Assembly: GCA_019459485.1 (NCBI GenBank)
Contig: JAIBEZ010000069.1
Span: 1-61,503, forward strand
DNA length: 61,503 bases
Reading direction: 5' to 3'
Source: Prolixibacteraceae bacterium
GTDB lineage: Bacteria > Bacteroidota > Bacteroidia > Bacteroidales > Prolixibacteraceae
The translations under genes were made by a program, and so were the position numbers. Below, one piece after another: positions 26,713 to 34,791 of this stretch (positions are counted from its first letter, which is position 1; each line of letters starts with the position of its first letter). The notes under the pieces are model-generated. The model was not told the DNA's origin. It saw only the letters and a program-made list of their open reading frames with translations, and did no database searches.

Positions 26713-27363
26713 TTAAAGTCTGGCTTTTGCTTCGGCAACTGTAACGGTTTTGCCTAATGCCCCGAATTCGTGCAGGTCACCAAATACTTCTATTCTAATA
26801 GATTGGTCTAACCCTCCTATCCGTAAAGGCTCAAAGCCGTTATCGCGAATGAGTTGATCAATGTCTGCGTTAATGCTTGAATCGTCAGTTGCATAGAATA
26901 ATACGGCGGCTTCGGGTTTTTGAAACGCTGCGTTTGCAAGTGAAGCAGCACCCAATGTTCCCAATACTTTTGCCAATTTTGCACCATCGGGAAGTGCTGC
27001 GGCATTAAGCTGACCTGCGGATTCTTGTTCGCCAATGATTTTTTTGAACCCGCCTTTGTCATCAGGTGCAATCGGGTTGGACGGGTCAACGATAATCTTC
27101 CCCTGCAATTCAGAAGCATATTTTGACAAAAATTCTTTGATCGTATCAAACCAAACTGACAATACAATAATGTCGGCATCCTTAATGGCAACCAATGTTT
27201 CAGCAGGAGTTGCCAAATCGCCCAATTTTTGAGCCAATGATTTTGCGTCTTCTAATTTTCTACTGGCAAGGATAACAGGACGGTTTCCTTTTACAAGATT
27301 TGTAGCAACTGCTTTTCCGATGTTGCCCAAGCCTATTACGGCTACTTTTTTTGTTATTGACAT
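26713..27363 (-). CDS. NADPH-dependent F420 reductase-like / NAD(P)-binding oxidoreductase
   Basis: 216 aa. Rossmann motif VAVIGLGNIGKAVATNLVKG at the N-terminus, then ASRKLEDAKSLAQKLG (phosphate-binding Arg-Lys after strand 2 favours NADP) and VDPSNPIAPDD. The shape fits the F420H2:NADP oxidoreductase-like family widespread in Bacteroidota, where the organism lacks F420 and the true hydride partner is unknown. Ends with a short helix (KTVTVAEAKARL). Located next to a divergent-function Crp/Fnr regulator in the same direction, which may control it. Confidence 0.85.
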   Translation of the reverse strand: MSITKKVAVIGLGNIGKAVATNLVKGNRPVILASRKLEDAKSLAQKLGDLATPAETLVAIKDADIIVLSVWFDTIKEFLSKYASELQGKIIVDPSNPIAPDDKGGFKKIIGEQESAGQLNAAALPDGAKLAKVLGTLGAASLANAAFQKPEAAVLFYATDDSSINADIDQLIRDNGFEPLRIGGLDQSIRIEVFGDLHEFGALGKTVTVAEAKARL

Positions 27364-27465
27364 ACTTTTTCTGTTTTTTGTTTATGAATATTTTGACTAT
27401 GCAAATATCCTTTGGAAAGGGTACGTTTTCCAATAAACTTTATCAAGAAATAGTATTGATGTAGT

Positions 27466-28074
27466 TTAAGCCTTTGGTTTGGCGCTGTTGTTTCGTATGC
27501 GGCTTAAAAATTCGGGGGAAATGCCTAAAAATGCGGCTATCTGGGTTTGCGGAAGTCGGTTTGAAAGGTGTGAATACATTTGCACAAAGGAAAGGTAACG
27601 TTCTTCTGCTGTTGAGCTGATGTTTTGCAATAAACGTTCCTGAAGTGCTATAAAACTGTTTTCTATCATCACTCTGAAAATACGGTCAAACTTTGGTGCT
27701 TGTTTGTATAATGCAATGAGATTATCGTAACTGATTTGCAGGATCATTGTATCTTCTATCGCATCAATGTTTAGTTTTGAAACGTTTTTTCCGTAAAAAC
27801 TGCCAAGGTCAGTAAGCCATCTATTTTCAGCAGTAAATTGTAAAATATGCATATTGCCTTTGTCGTCTATTTTATACATACGCAGGCAACCCCGAACTAC
27901 AAAATTGAATTTTGTACAAATATCGCCCTCTTGGAGTACAAATTGTCTTCTGCGGTAAAGACGTGGCTGAAAATATTCTGTAACAAGTTGTTTTTCTTCC
28001 TTGTTTAATGGAATACACCCATTAAAGTATTCGAGTAGGGGTTCTATGGAAGCCTCCAATAAATCTGCTTTCAT
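27466..28074 (-). CDS. Crp/Fnr-family transcriptional regulator
   Basis: 202 aa. The N-terminal cyclic-nucleotide-binding-like beta-roll is present (RRRQFVLQEGDICTKFNFVV, then RGCLRMYKI), with no Fe-S cysteine set, followed by a dimer helix and an HTH (LPQTQIAAFLGISPEFLSRI). The C-terminus stops soon after the recognition helix (RIRNNSAKPKA), about where many Bacteroidota members of this group end. Usually acts as an activator or repressor of a nearby enzyme; the reductase gene 100 bp downstream on the same strand is the obvious candidate. Confidence 0.9.
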   Translation of the reverse strand: MKADLLEASIEPLLEYFNGCIPLNKEEKQLVTEYFQPRLYRRRQFVLQEGDICTKFNFVVRGCLRMYKIDDKGNMHILQFTAENRWLTDLGSFYGKNVSKLNIDAIEDTMILQISYDNLIALYKQAPKFDRIFRVMIENSFIALQERLLQNISSTAEERYLSFVQMYSHLSNRLPQTQIAAFLGISPEFLSRIRNNSAKPKA

Positions 28075-28150
28075 CTTGCTGCATTATTTTTTTTCAAATT
28101 TATAATTATTTAATTGAAAGCGATGTTACGTTACGGTTGTCACAAAAATA

Positions 28151-28330
28151 ATGCTTGAAACTATCACCAAATATACCGTACCTTTTTCTAGTATTATTGA
28201 TAGCCAATATTTGATTTTTAAGCATCCAGGAACCTGCACTTCAACCGGCGGACCAATTACTTCGCTCTTCCGGACAGGTAACGAGATTGAGAGTTACTCA
28301 GCAGAAAATTTGGAGTTAACTTTTAAGTAA
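28151..28330 (+). CDS. Possible small protein or fragment, 59 aa
   Basis: ATG at 28151 to TAA 28328-28330 gives MLETITKYTVPFSSIIDSQY… with natural composition. No family recognised. It is on the opposite strand from its neighbours and its stop lies 9 bp from the stop of the DUF3037 gene. It may be the remains of a longer gene in this decaying region. Confidence 0.3.
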   Translation: MLETITKYTVPFSSIIDSQYLIFKHPGTCTSTGGPITSLFRTGNEIESYSAENLELTFK

Positions 28331-28338
28331 AGAGAAAG

Positions 28339-28722
28339 TTACACTACCATTTCATTAAACAGGGTATTGAATGTTTTTTCCAAGTCATCGCTAAGTCCCG
28401 TGTGGGGCCTTGAAGTTTGGATCGTTGCGCTACGCACCGCGCTGAGCCATCGAAAACGTTCGGCCGGTTCCATAGATGCAATCGGTCCGCCCTCTTTTTC
28501 TCCGTCGGCGATGATGCGGAAAGCCTCCAGGTTTTTGCGGATCTCCTCCATTTCAGCGTCAGGCTTCAATATCAGTATCTTATCGTGATAAAGATGGTAT
28601 TTCATCCGAATGAATTTTTCCTTTTTACAGCATAAGATCACCCCGGCATTGACAAATTCTTCACGTTCGACTGCCGGAACAACCCTTACAATGGCATATT
28701 CATATTGATGTTTCTGATGCAT
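28339..28722 (-). CDS. DUF3037 family protein
   Basis: 127 aa. The beginning (YEYAIVRVVPAVEREEFVNA, then GVILCC) is diagnostic of DUF3037, a small family of unknown biochemistry almost always encoded directly after a HipA-like kinase. Its start lies inside the end of that kinase gene (23-bp overlap), so the two are translated together and probably interact. No toxin or DNA-binding motif is seen. Confidence 0.88.
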   Translation of the reverse strand: MHQKHQYEYAIVRVVPAVEREEFVNAGVILCCKKEKFIRMKYHLYHDKILILKPDAEMEEIRKNLEAFRIIADGEKEGGPIASMEPAERFRWLSAVRSATIQTSRPHTGLSDDLEKTFNTLFNEMVV

Positions 28723-29485
28723 CCTGAGCGGTTTGAATAAACTGGTTAGAATAATTGAGACGGTTACTTAAAAAAGTGAAATATACGGTTCTTAATTGCT
28801 CCGGAGTTTCGTCCTGTAATTCCCATTGAAGCCATTCGTCGGGGATCAGTTGAACGATTTCCCTGATTTTGTTTTCAGTAATCAGTTCCCTGCAAATCCG
28901 GTCTGCCTCGTCCATTTGTGTAGCCTGTGGAAGCAAAACATGATCTTTAATATACAGAAATGGGCTTGTTGCTTTATTCTCCCAACCCTCCCAGGTATAT
29001 TGAAAATACAGGCACGACCCATGATCGATCAGCCATAATTCTTTGTGCCAGATGAGCATATTTGTATTGCGGAACGATCGGTCAACATTGGTAATCAGAC
29101 TATCAAGCCATACGATTTTGGAGGCCAGAAGCGGGTCTACTTTAGTCACAACCGGATCGTAGGTGAAAGCGCCTGATAAAAAATGCAATCCCAGGTTTAA
29201 TCCTTGACTTGCCTTTAACAGATCCTGAATCTCTTCATCTCCCTCTGAACGGCCAAAGCATTCATCCAACTCGGCAAAAACAAGCTCAGGCACTTTTAGA
29301 CCCAGCGCTCTGGCAATCTCGCCTCCGATCAATTCAGCAATAAGCGTTTTTACCCCATGTCCTCCGCCTTTGAACTTGATCACATACTTGAAGTCATCAT
29401 CGGCTTCGGCCAATGCGGGTAATGAACCACCTTCCCTCAGGGGTTGCATGTAACGTGTGACTGTAACTGTTCGAAGTGTATCCAT
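28700..29485 (-). CDS. HipA-like kinase-fold protein paired with DUF3037
   Basis: 261 aa. A compact HipA/PI4K-like fold: YVIKFKGGGHGVKTLIAELI (ATP-binding strand and Gly-rich loop), WLDSLITNVDRSFRNTNMLI (catalytic loop D-x4-N) and LWLIDHGSCLYF (metal-binding DHG in place of DFG). The active-site residues look complete, so kinase activity is possible. It is shorter than true HipA and lacks the HipA N-terminal subdomain. Substrate unknown. It differs from the hipBA-type pair further right in being paired with DUF3037 rather than an HTH protein. Confidence 0.82.
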   Translation of the reverse strand: MDTLRTVTVTRYMQPLREGGSLPALAEADDDFKYVIKFKGGGHGVKTLIAELIGGEIARALGLKVPELVFAELDECFGRSEGDEEIQDLLKASQGLNLGLHFLSGAFTYDPVVTKVDPLLASKIVWLDSLITNVDRSFRNTNMLIWHKELWLIDHGSCLYFQYTWEGWENKATSPFLYIKDHVLLPQATQMDEADRICRELITENKIREIVQLIPDEWLQWELQDETPEQLRTVYFTFLSNRLNYSNQFIQTAQDASETSI

Positions 29486-29668
29486 TGTGAAGGGTAAAAG
29501 TAATTATTATCGACTGGTAAAAAGAATGAAAATTGTCAAAATTTTAATTCTTCGGAATTGGAAGTTAGAAATAAGAAAAGGAAAAGAGTAAAACCCAAAG
29601 AGTTGCCCCAGCCCACAAACAAAACACCCGCTGAAAAATTCAACCTCAAAGCTGTTAATTCATAAAGC

Positions 29669-29803
29669 GTTATTCGTTAAGCTTATGCTGAAATACCCCC
29701 ACGGGCAGAATATTCGCTGACCGAAATGGCTAAAAGCTTGATGCCAGTATTAAATACAATGATTGATTGGTCGTTGGTTCATTTTGAGGAGGTTACGAAA
29801 TAA
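29669..29803 (+). pseudogene. C-terminal remnant of an HxlR-family regulator
   Basis: One frame gives AYAEIPPR and, after a one-base shift near 29703, EYSLTEMAKSLMPVLNTMID, ending TAA at 29801-29803. The pattern 'Y-x-E-(V/I)-P-P-R-(V/A)-E-Y-S-L-T-E' is the hallmark of the HxlR wing. Everything upstream, including the recognition helix, is unreadable. Dead. Confidence 0.75.
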
Positions 29804-29852
29804 ATATTTGGGGGTAATCTGATTTCAGGATTAAGGATTTATAATCAAATCC

Positions 29853-30319
29853 TTAGTTCTGAAACCGGTATTCATTAGGGGTGCATCCTACTTTCTGTTT
29901 AAAGAGCCTCGTGAAGTGCTGCCGATATTTGAACCCCAGCTCGTAGGCAATTTCATTCACAGTTTTATCAGAATCGAATGTCTTGGTTTTGGCCACGTCA
30001 ATAGTTTTGTCCTGAATGTATTCTTTTGCTGATTTCCCGGTTTCTTTCTTAATCAAATCACCAAAGTAGTTGGCCGACAAGTTTAGTTCTTCCGCAAAAT
30101 AGGCAACAGAAGGCAACCCGATTTCCTGTGGTTTGTCTGATGAAAAATAGCTGTTCAATAATTCTTCAAATTTTTCCAGAATACCTTTGTTAACGTTGTC
30201 TTTTGTAATGAATTGGCGGTCATAAAAACGGTCACAGTAATTCAGGAATCAATCGGTAAGAAAGCGTTTTAAGATTGGAGCGAATAATTCTTCATTTGCT
30301 TCAAAATTATTTCTGAAAC
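29853..30319 (-). pseudogene. AraC-family regulator, truncated by repeat copy 2 and with a nonsense codon
   Basis: The C-terminal AraC DNA-binding domain is intact (YFAEELNLSANYFGDLIKKE … VNEIAYELGFKYRQHFTRLF). Going upstream, the frame reads through to FLNYCDRFYDRQFITKD, meets a TGA near 30249-30251, and continues as NNFEANEELFAPILKRFLTD before stopping abruptly at 30320, the exact left border of the dispersed repeat. The sensor domain is gone. An internal ATG at 30158 could still produce a lone 101-aa DNA-binding domain. Confidence 0.82.
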
Positions 30320-30320
30320 G

Positions 30321-31100
30321 GTTGCATCTGGTTTAATCAAATCTTCCGACCCTTCAACCAATTCAAAGAAATATGCAACCTATGTTCCATTCTGGGCTTA
30401 GTCTTATTTCATTCAGAAATCACTCATAAATACGTTTATCCTCCAAAATACTGACATTCAACTACATCTTATTTCATTCGGAAATCACTTTTGTCATTTT
30501 TAATGCTGTCAGCTCAGGATTTTGATGGGTACGATCGATTAAAAGGTGCATTCCATGAAGTGTTTTACGGCCAAAGCCTGCGGCAGGTGGCTTCCGCTTC
30601 TCTCCATTACACTGCAGGGCTGCACTTCGTTCCGCCACCTTCCGTTACCTTCCGTTCATTGTCAGTCCCCAGCCTCGGCTACCCACGCAAGAGTGCTTCC
30701 ATTCATTCCATTTCGCTCACGCCTCCCCGCCGTTTCATTCCGCCCCCTTTGGCTTTCCTATCCCACATTCCGGAACTCAAAGCCAAAACGGGAAGCTGCA
30801 TTCCACCCAATCCCATTCGCTCCATTGCATTCAGTCACCACCCTTGCTTTTCCTGTCCCAGTTAGCGGTATGTCCTGCGAAGTGTTCACCCCTGAAGAGC
30901 AAAAGCCACAAAAGCCCCACCGCCCTTTAATGGTGCAGGTAAAAATAAAGGATCATTCGCGCATGGCCTTGGTGCTTGCAGCCGGTTCTTCTCACTCACT
31001 CATTCAGCCGTTCCATTCGTACCTCATTTCACCATTTCATTCGTTCACCTCACCAGCTTCAGCACCCCGCGTGTAAGTGTTTCGTGCCTCTCACCCACCC
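30321..31100. repeat. Dispersed C/T-rich repeat family, copy 2
   Basis: The left border GTTGCATCTGGTTTAAT is identical in position to that of copy 1. The first block (30321-30489) matches 12808-12980 nearly base for base apart from a short AT-repeat difference. The second block (about 30540-31100) matches the 13060-13620 and 60790-61350 segments. It interrupts an AraC gene, so this copy arrived by insertion. Strong C/T bias on the plus strand. Shared phrases include GCCTGCGGCAGGTGGCTTCC and CTCGGCTACCCACGCAAGAG. Confidence 0.85.
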
Positions 31101-31180
31101 TCTCCCTAATCACGGTAATCCCTTTTCTGATTAATTTTACGAAAAAAGAAATGCTTAATAAATTAAATATCATCAATAAC

Positions 31181-31331
31181 GAATGATTTATCATTCATTA
31201 AGTATATAAAATAAGGTTTACGAATGATATTTCATTCAACTATTCTATTAATAATAAATAAATTTTTTATATTTGAATCAAAATTCATACACAAATGTTT
31301 TAAAATGTGATTTATGAATGATAATTCGTAC
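31181..31331 (+). promoter_or_regulatory. Operator cluster of the hipBA-type operon
   Basis: GAATGATTTATCATTC (31181-31196) and GAATGATATTTCATTC (31222-31237) are perfect 6-4-6 palindromes with centres 41 bp apart, about four helical turns. A half-conserved GAATCAAAATTC lies at 31275-31286 and GAATGATAATTCGTAC at 31316-31331 overlaps the start codon of the HTH gene. Multiple spaced palindromes upstream of hipB are the usual arrangement for cooperative autorepression by HipB or HipBA. Confidence 0.7.
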
Positions 31332-31667
31332 AATGATTGGGTCTCCATGAGCGATAAAGCGCTAGGTGCGACCATTGGAAATTTCATCAAACACCATCGT
31401 TTGAATCAAAATAAAACGCAGGATGAAGTGTCGGTTGCTGCGGGTATAAGCCGATCCACCTTGAGTTTGTTGGAGCGAGGAGAAAAAGTAACTTTGAGTA
31501 GTTTAATTCAGGTTTTGCGAGTACTTGAATTGTTGTATATTATGGATATTTTTAAAATAAGCAATGAAATAAGCCCCATTGAGTATGCGAAGTTGCAAAA
31601 GAACAAAAGGCAAAGGGCAAGAAATCAAAATGAGGTAGAAAACACAAATGAAGATACAGGATGGTAG
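31314..31667 (+). CDS. HipB-like XRE-family antitoxin/repressor
   Basis: 117 aa. The helix-turn-helix is clear (LGATIGNFIKHHRLNQNKTQ followed by DEVSVAAGISRSTLSLLERG). Expected role: bind the palindromic operators upstream and, as a complex, neutralise the HipA-like kinase encoded by the next gene. Its stop overlaps the hipA-type start by 7 bp, so translation is coupled. The C-terminal tail is long and charged (KLQKNKRQRARNQNEVENTN). Confidence 0.88.
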   Translation: MNDNSYNDWVSMSDKALGATIGNFIKHHRLNQNKTQDEVSVAAGISRSTLSLLERGEKVTLSSLIQVLRVLELLYIMDIFKISNEISPIEYAKLQKNKRQRARNQNEVENTNEDTGW

Positions 31668-32971
31668 ATTTTGCTGAAGTAAGAATTTGGGGAGAATTAG
31701 TTGGTGCTGTCCGTTGGGACTCTGATACACGATTGGCCAGTTTTCAGTACGACACCAAATTCCTTTCAATAGGTTGGGACATTTCACCAATTAAAATGCC
31801 ATTAAAAAATGGGTCACGAATTTATTCTTTTCCAGAACTGCGTCAAACACGGGGTGAAAATATAGATACTTTCAAAGGATTGCCAGGTTTGTTGGCTGAT
31901 GCATTACCCGATAAGTATGGTAATCAATTAATCAATGTCTGGCTAGCTCAACACGGTCGTACGGCAGACAGTATGAATCCGGTAGAACAATTGTGCTTTA
32001 TTGGGTCAAGAGGAATGGGTGCATTAGAGTTCGAACTGGCACTATTTAAAGCTGGCAAACAGGCCTTAACTATTGAAATAAAAAGTTTAGTTGAAACGGC
32101 GCAACGAATTCTTGATCAACGATTAGTCTTTGAAACCAATCTGAAAGAAGATGAGCAGAAAGCCATGAGCGATATTCTGAAAATAGGAACTTCGGCTGGA
32201 GGTGCCAGGGCCAAAGCGGTGATAGCCTTTAACAGCAAAACTGGCGAGGTGAAATCCGGACAGGCAAATGCGCCCAATGGCTTTGAGCATTGGTTGATTA
32301 AATTGGATGGAGTTCATGATTCACAATTTGGAGAAAGCAAAGGTTTTGGAAGAGTGGAATATGCTTACCACTTAATGGCAAAAGATTGCGGCATCAACAT
32401 GATGGATTGTCATTTGCTGGAGGAAGATAACGGACGTGCACATTTTATGACCAAACGTTTTGACCGGGAAGGACATGATATCAAACATCACATTCAAACT
32501 TTTTGCGGTATTCAGCACTTTGATTACAATAACTTGTATGGATACAGTTACGAACAACTGTTCCAAACCATGCGGGTACTGAAGCTTACCTATCCTGAAG
32601 CCGAACAAATGTTTCGAAGAATGGTGTTTAACGTCATGGCAACAAACTATGATGACCACACCAAAAACTTTTCATTCCGTCTTAAAAAAGATGGCAAATG
32701 GGAACTATCTCCGGCTTATGATGTCTGTTATTCCTATGATCCCAATAACATTTGGGTAAGTCAGCATACTCTGAGCATAAATGGAAAACACAAGGATATA
32801 ACCAAAGCCGATTTAATAACCATTGCCTCTGCTAACAATATTAAAAAGGGAGAAAAAATTATTGATGAAATAAAATTGGTGGTAAGTAATTGGCAACAAT
32901 ACGCTGAAGAAGTGAAAGTTGCACAAAATTTAAGAGATTCAATTACTAAAACACTCATCGCATTGAAATAA
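31661..32971 (+). CDS. HipA-family serine/threonine kinase toxin
   Basis: 436 aa, normal length for HipA. The N-terminal subdomain (FAEVRIWGELVGAVRWDSDT) is followed by the kinase core: SGQANAPNGFEHWLIKLDG, MAKDCGINMMDCHLLEED, the catalytic loop ATNYDDHTKNFSF and the metal-binding LSPAYDVCYSY. HipA kinases phosphorylate a translation-linked target (glutamyl-tRNA synthetase in E. coli) and slow growth. Whether the target is the same here cannot be seen. Catalytic residues look intact. The 3' end ATTGAAATAATCGACAAGT is shared with 12791-12809. Confidence 0.9.
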   Translation: MVDFAEVRIWGELVGAVRWDSDTRLASFQYDTKFLSIGWDISPIKMPLKNGSRIYSFPELRQTRGENIDTFKGLPGLLADALPDKYGNQLINVWLAQHGRTADSMNPVEQLCFIGSRGMGALEFELALFKAGKQALTIEIKSLVETAQRILDQRLVFETNLKEDEQKAMSDILKIGTSAGGARAKAVIAFNSKTGEVKSGQANAPNGFEHWLIKLDGVHDSQFGESKGFGRVEYAYHLMAKDCGINMMDCHLLEEDNGRAHFMTKRFDREGHDIKHHIQTFCGIQHFDYNNLYGYSYEQLFQTMRVLKLTYPEAEQMFRRMVFNVMATNYDDHTKNFSFRLKKDGKWELSPAYDVCYSYDPNNIWVSQHTLSINGKHKDITKADLITIASANNIKKGEKIIDEIKLVVSNWQQYAEEVKVAQNLRDSITKTLIALK

Positions 32972-33039
32972 TCGACAAGTATAAGATACCGCCGAATTTC
33001 CAAAACGACACATATTGGCGAGAAAACAGAAAATCTGAA

Positions 33040-33061
33040 TTATTTGTACCTTATTTGTACC
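33040..33061. repeat. Tandem 11-bp direct repeat
   Basis: TTATTTGTACC occurs twice back to back (33040-33050 and 33051-33061), about 70 bp after the hipA-type stop and about 270 bp before the integrase operon. Short direct repeats beside a tyrosine recombinase operon are possible arm-type integrase sites or part of an attachment site. No matching copy was found at the right end of the island. Confidence 0.5.
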
Positions 33062-33179
33062 GTCAATCTATCAGTTAATTGATTTTAAGATATTTATATT
33101 TTCTGCATCGGCAAATAGCTACCCTTCCTTTTTTTGCTTTTAGCTTCATTTTTAGCACTTTAAGTGAATTTATTTTCTC

Positions 33180-33264
33180 TTATTTGTTGCCTGTTTGCGC
33201 TTTTTTCACTATCTTTCGTTGGTTATTTGTTGCCCAACTTCGATTTTTTGTTGCCCGCAACAAA
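33180..33264. repeat. Three TTTGTTGCC boxes, the last a palindrome
   Basis: TTATTTGTTGCC at 33180-33191 and 33223-33234, and TTTGTTGCCCGCAACAAA at 33247-33264 (8-bp arms, 2-bp centre). They lie directly upstream of the phased repeats and the integrase operon. Likely binding sites of the HTH regulator or integrase; inferred from spacing only. Confidence 0.5.
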
Positions 33265-33280
33265 TTTGGCGAAATGATGG

Positions 33281-33330
33281 CAGTAATTGACAGTTCCTGA
33301 CAGTGTATGACAGCTAAAGACAGTTAAGGA
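33281..33330 (+). promoter_or_regulatory. Five phased 10-bp repeats ending at the start codon
   Basis: Units CAGTAATTGA, CAGTTCCTGA, CAGTGTATGA, CAGCTAAAGA and CAGTTAAGGA start at 33281, 33291, 33301, 33311 and 33321 with exact 10-bp spacing (consensus CAGNNNNNGA). The next base but one is the A of the ATG at 33332. One helical turn per unit would place every box on the same DNA face. The last unit also contains the AAGGA ribosome-binding site, so a protein bound here would block translation initiation or transcription. Confidence 0.75.
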
Positions 33331-33331
33331 C

Positions 33332-33694
33332 ATGAGTACAACAATTGCAATACCTAAAATATGTGAGTTCTGCGGTCTGGAATTTACCGCTCAAACCACT
33401 GTGACCCGATTCTGCGGTCACAAATGTGCTGCAAGGTCATACAAGCAACGAAAAAAGGAAAATAAGATTGGTTGGGCCATTGAAGAAACCAACAAGCAAA
33501 AAGTACTCTCCGCATCCGATATTCAAATCGAAATTATCAAACAAAAAGATTTTCTGTCCATCAAAGAAGCCCAGGCATTGATTGGAGTAAGCGAACGTAC
33601 TTTTTTCAGGCTCCTGAAATCAGGCACCATACCCGCCACAAAGTTAGGTGGCCGAACAATCATCAAAAGATCCAAAATCGATAAATTATTCTAA
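33332..33694 (+). CDS. Zinc-finger plus helix-turn-helix DNA-binding protein
   Basis: 120 aa. N-terminal CEFCGLEF … FCGHKC pairs form a small zinc finger of the kind found in Bacteroidota integrase-linked regulators. The C-terminal half is a MerR/excisionase-type HTH (LSIKEAQALIGVSERTFFRL, then LLKSGTIPATKLGGRTIIKR). Ends 2 bp before the tyrosine recombinase start, so it is the first gene of the integration operon. It probably acts as recombination directionality factor or operon regulator, with the phased repeats just upstream as possible target. Confidence 0.82.
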   Translation: MSTTIAIPKICEFCGLEFTAQTTVTRFCGHKCAARSYKQRKKENKIGWAIEETNKQKVLSASDIQIEIIKQKDFLSIKEAQALIGVSERTFFRLLKSGTIPATKLGGRTIIKRSKIDKLF

Positions 33695-33696
33695 TC

Positions 33697-34785
33697 ATGA
33701 CTGTTACACTACGTCAACGAAACAAGAACGGTAAAATCAGCCTTTACCTCGATTTTTACCACAAGGGAAAACGCAAGCTCGAATATTTAAGTCTGTACTT
33801 GACAGAAAAACCAAGCACCACGGAAGAACGTGCATTAAACAAAAAGACCCAGCAGCTGGCGGAAAACATTCGGGCAAAGCGTCTTTTGGAGTTGCAGAAT
33901 GCAAAATTTGGATTTAGTGATTCAGAAAAGATGAACTCCAAATTCCTGGCCTATTATGAGTTGATGGCAGAAAAGCGGTGTGATAGTGATGGAAATTACG
34001 GCAACTGGCTGGGCGCCTTAAAACACCTGAAAAAATGGAAAAGATCAGATGTCCGTTTTTCAGATATCGACAACATTTGGTTGGAGGACCTGAAAGAATA
34101 TTTTCTGAACGAGGTAAAATCCAAGAATGGGAACAAGCTTTCACAAAACACCTGTGTTTCCTACTACAATAAAGTGCTTGCAGTATTAAAACAAGCATTG
34201 AAAGACGGAATAATTGCCCGCAACCCTGCCACCACAGTTACAGGTATCAAAGAAGCCGAAACCAAGAGAGAATTTTTGACTTTGGAGGAACTAAAAAGCG
34301 CAGTCAAGAAACCATGTGAAATTGAAGTTCTAAAGAATGCCTTCATTTTTAGCGCCATGTCTGGCCTTCGCTTTTCTGATATTCAGAAACTCACATGGTC
34401 CGAGATTCAATATTCCGAAGAAAATGGGTATTACATCCGTTTCAGGCAAAAGAAAACCAAAGGACAGGAAACCCTGCCCATCTCAGAAGATGCAATTGAC
34501 TTTATAGGTGAGCGAAAAGAGGATAATGAAGTTGTATTTAAAGATCTGTTTTACAGCGACTATAACAATGAGAGGTTAAGAGATTGGATGCAGTTGGCTG
34601 GGATTAAGAAGCACATCACTTTTCACAGTGCCCGGCATACTTATGCCACCCTTCAAATTACCCTGGGCACAGACATTTACACCGTTTCCAAATTACTCGG
34701 ACACAAGAGCCTGAAAACGACCGAAGTATATGCCCGCATTGTTGATCAGAAGAAAATTGATGCAGCCAACCGAATTAAACTGTAG
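33697..34785 (+). CDS. Tyrosine recombinase (phage/ICE-type integrase)
   Basis: 362 aa. Order: N-terminal arm-binding domain (LYLDFYHKGKRKLEYLSLYL), core-binding SAM-like domain (about 80-180), catalytic domain. The full catalytic set is visible: R225 (SGLRFSDI), K253 (QKKTKG), H310 and R313 (FHSARHTYAT), H336 (LLGHKS) and the nucleophile Y345 (TTEVYARI). It should insert and excise the surrounding element by strand exchange at an attachment site. It belongs to the Bacteroidota integrase type with a short arm domain. Downstream gene starts 6 bp after its stop. Confidence 0.95.
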   Translation: MTVTLRQRNKNGKISLYLDFYHKGKRKLEYLSLYLTEKPSTTEERALNKKTQQLAENIRAKRLLELQNAKFGFSDSEKMNSKFLAYYELMAEKRCDSDGNYGNWLGALKHLKKWKRSDVRFSDIDNIWLEDLKEYFLNEVKSKNGNKLSQNTCVSYYNKVLAVLKQALKDGIIARNPATTVTGIKEAETKREFLTLEELKSAVKKPCEIEVLKNAFIFSAMSGLRFSDIQKLTWSEIQYSEENGYYIRFRQKKTKGQETLPISEDAIDFIGERKEDNEVVFKDLFYSDYNNERLRDWMQLAGIKKHITFHSARHTYATLQITLGTDIYTVSKLLGHKSLKTTEVYARIVDQKKIDAANRIKL

Positions 34786-34791
34786 TCCCAT

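Noticed and set aside
30491-31100. CRISPR-like array suspected from repeated TTCATTC/CATTCCATT words
   Set aside because: Spacing is irregular, the words are short and degenerate, and no cas genes exist in the window.
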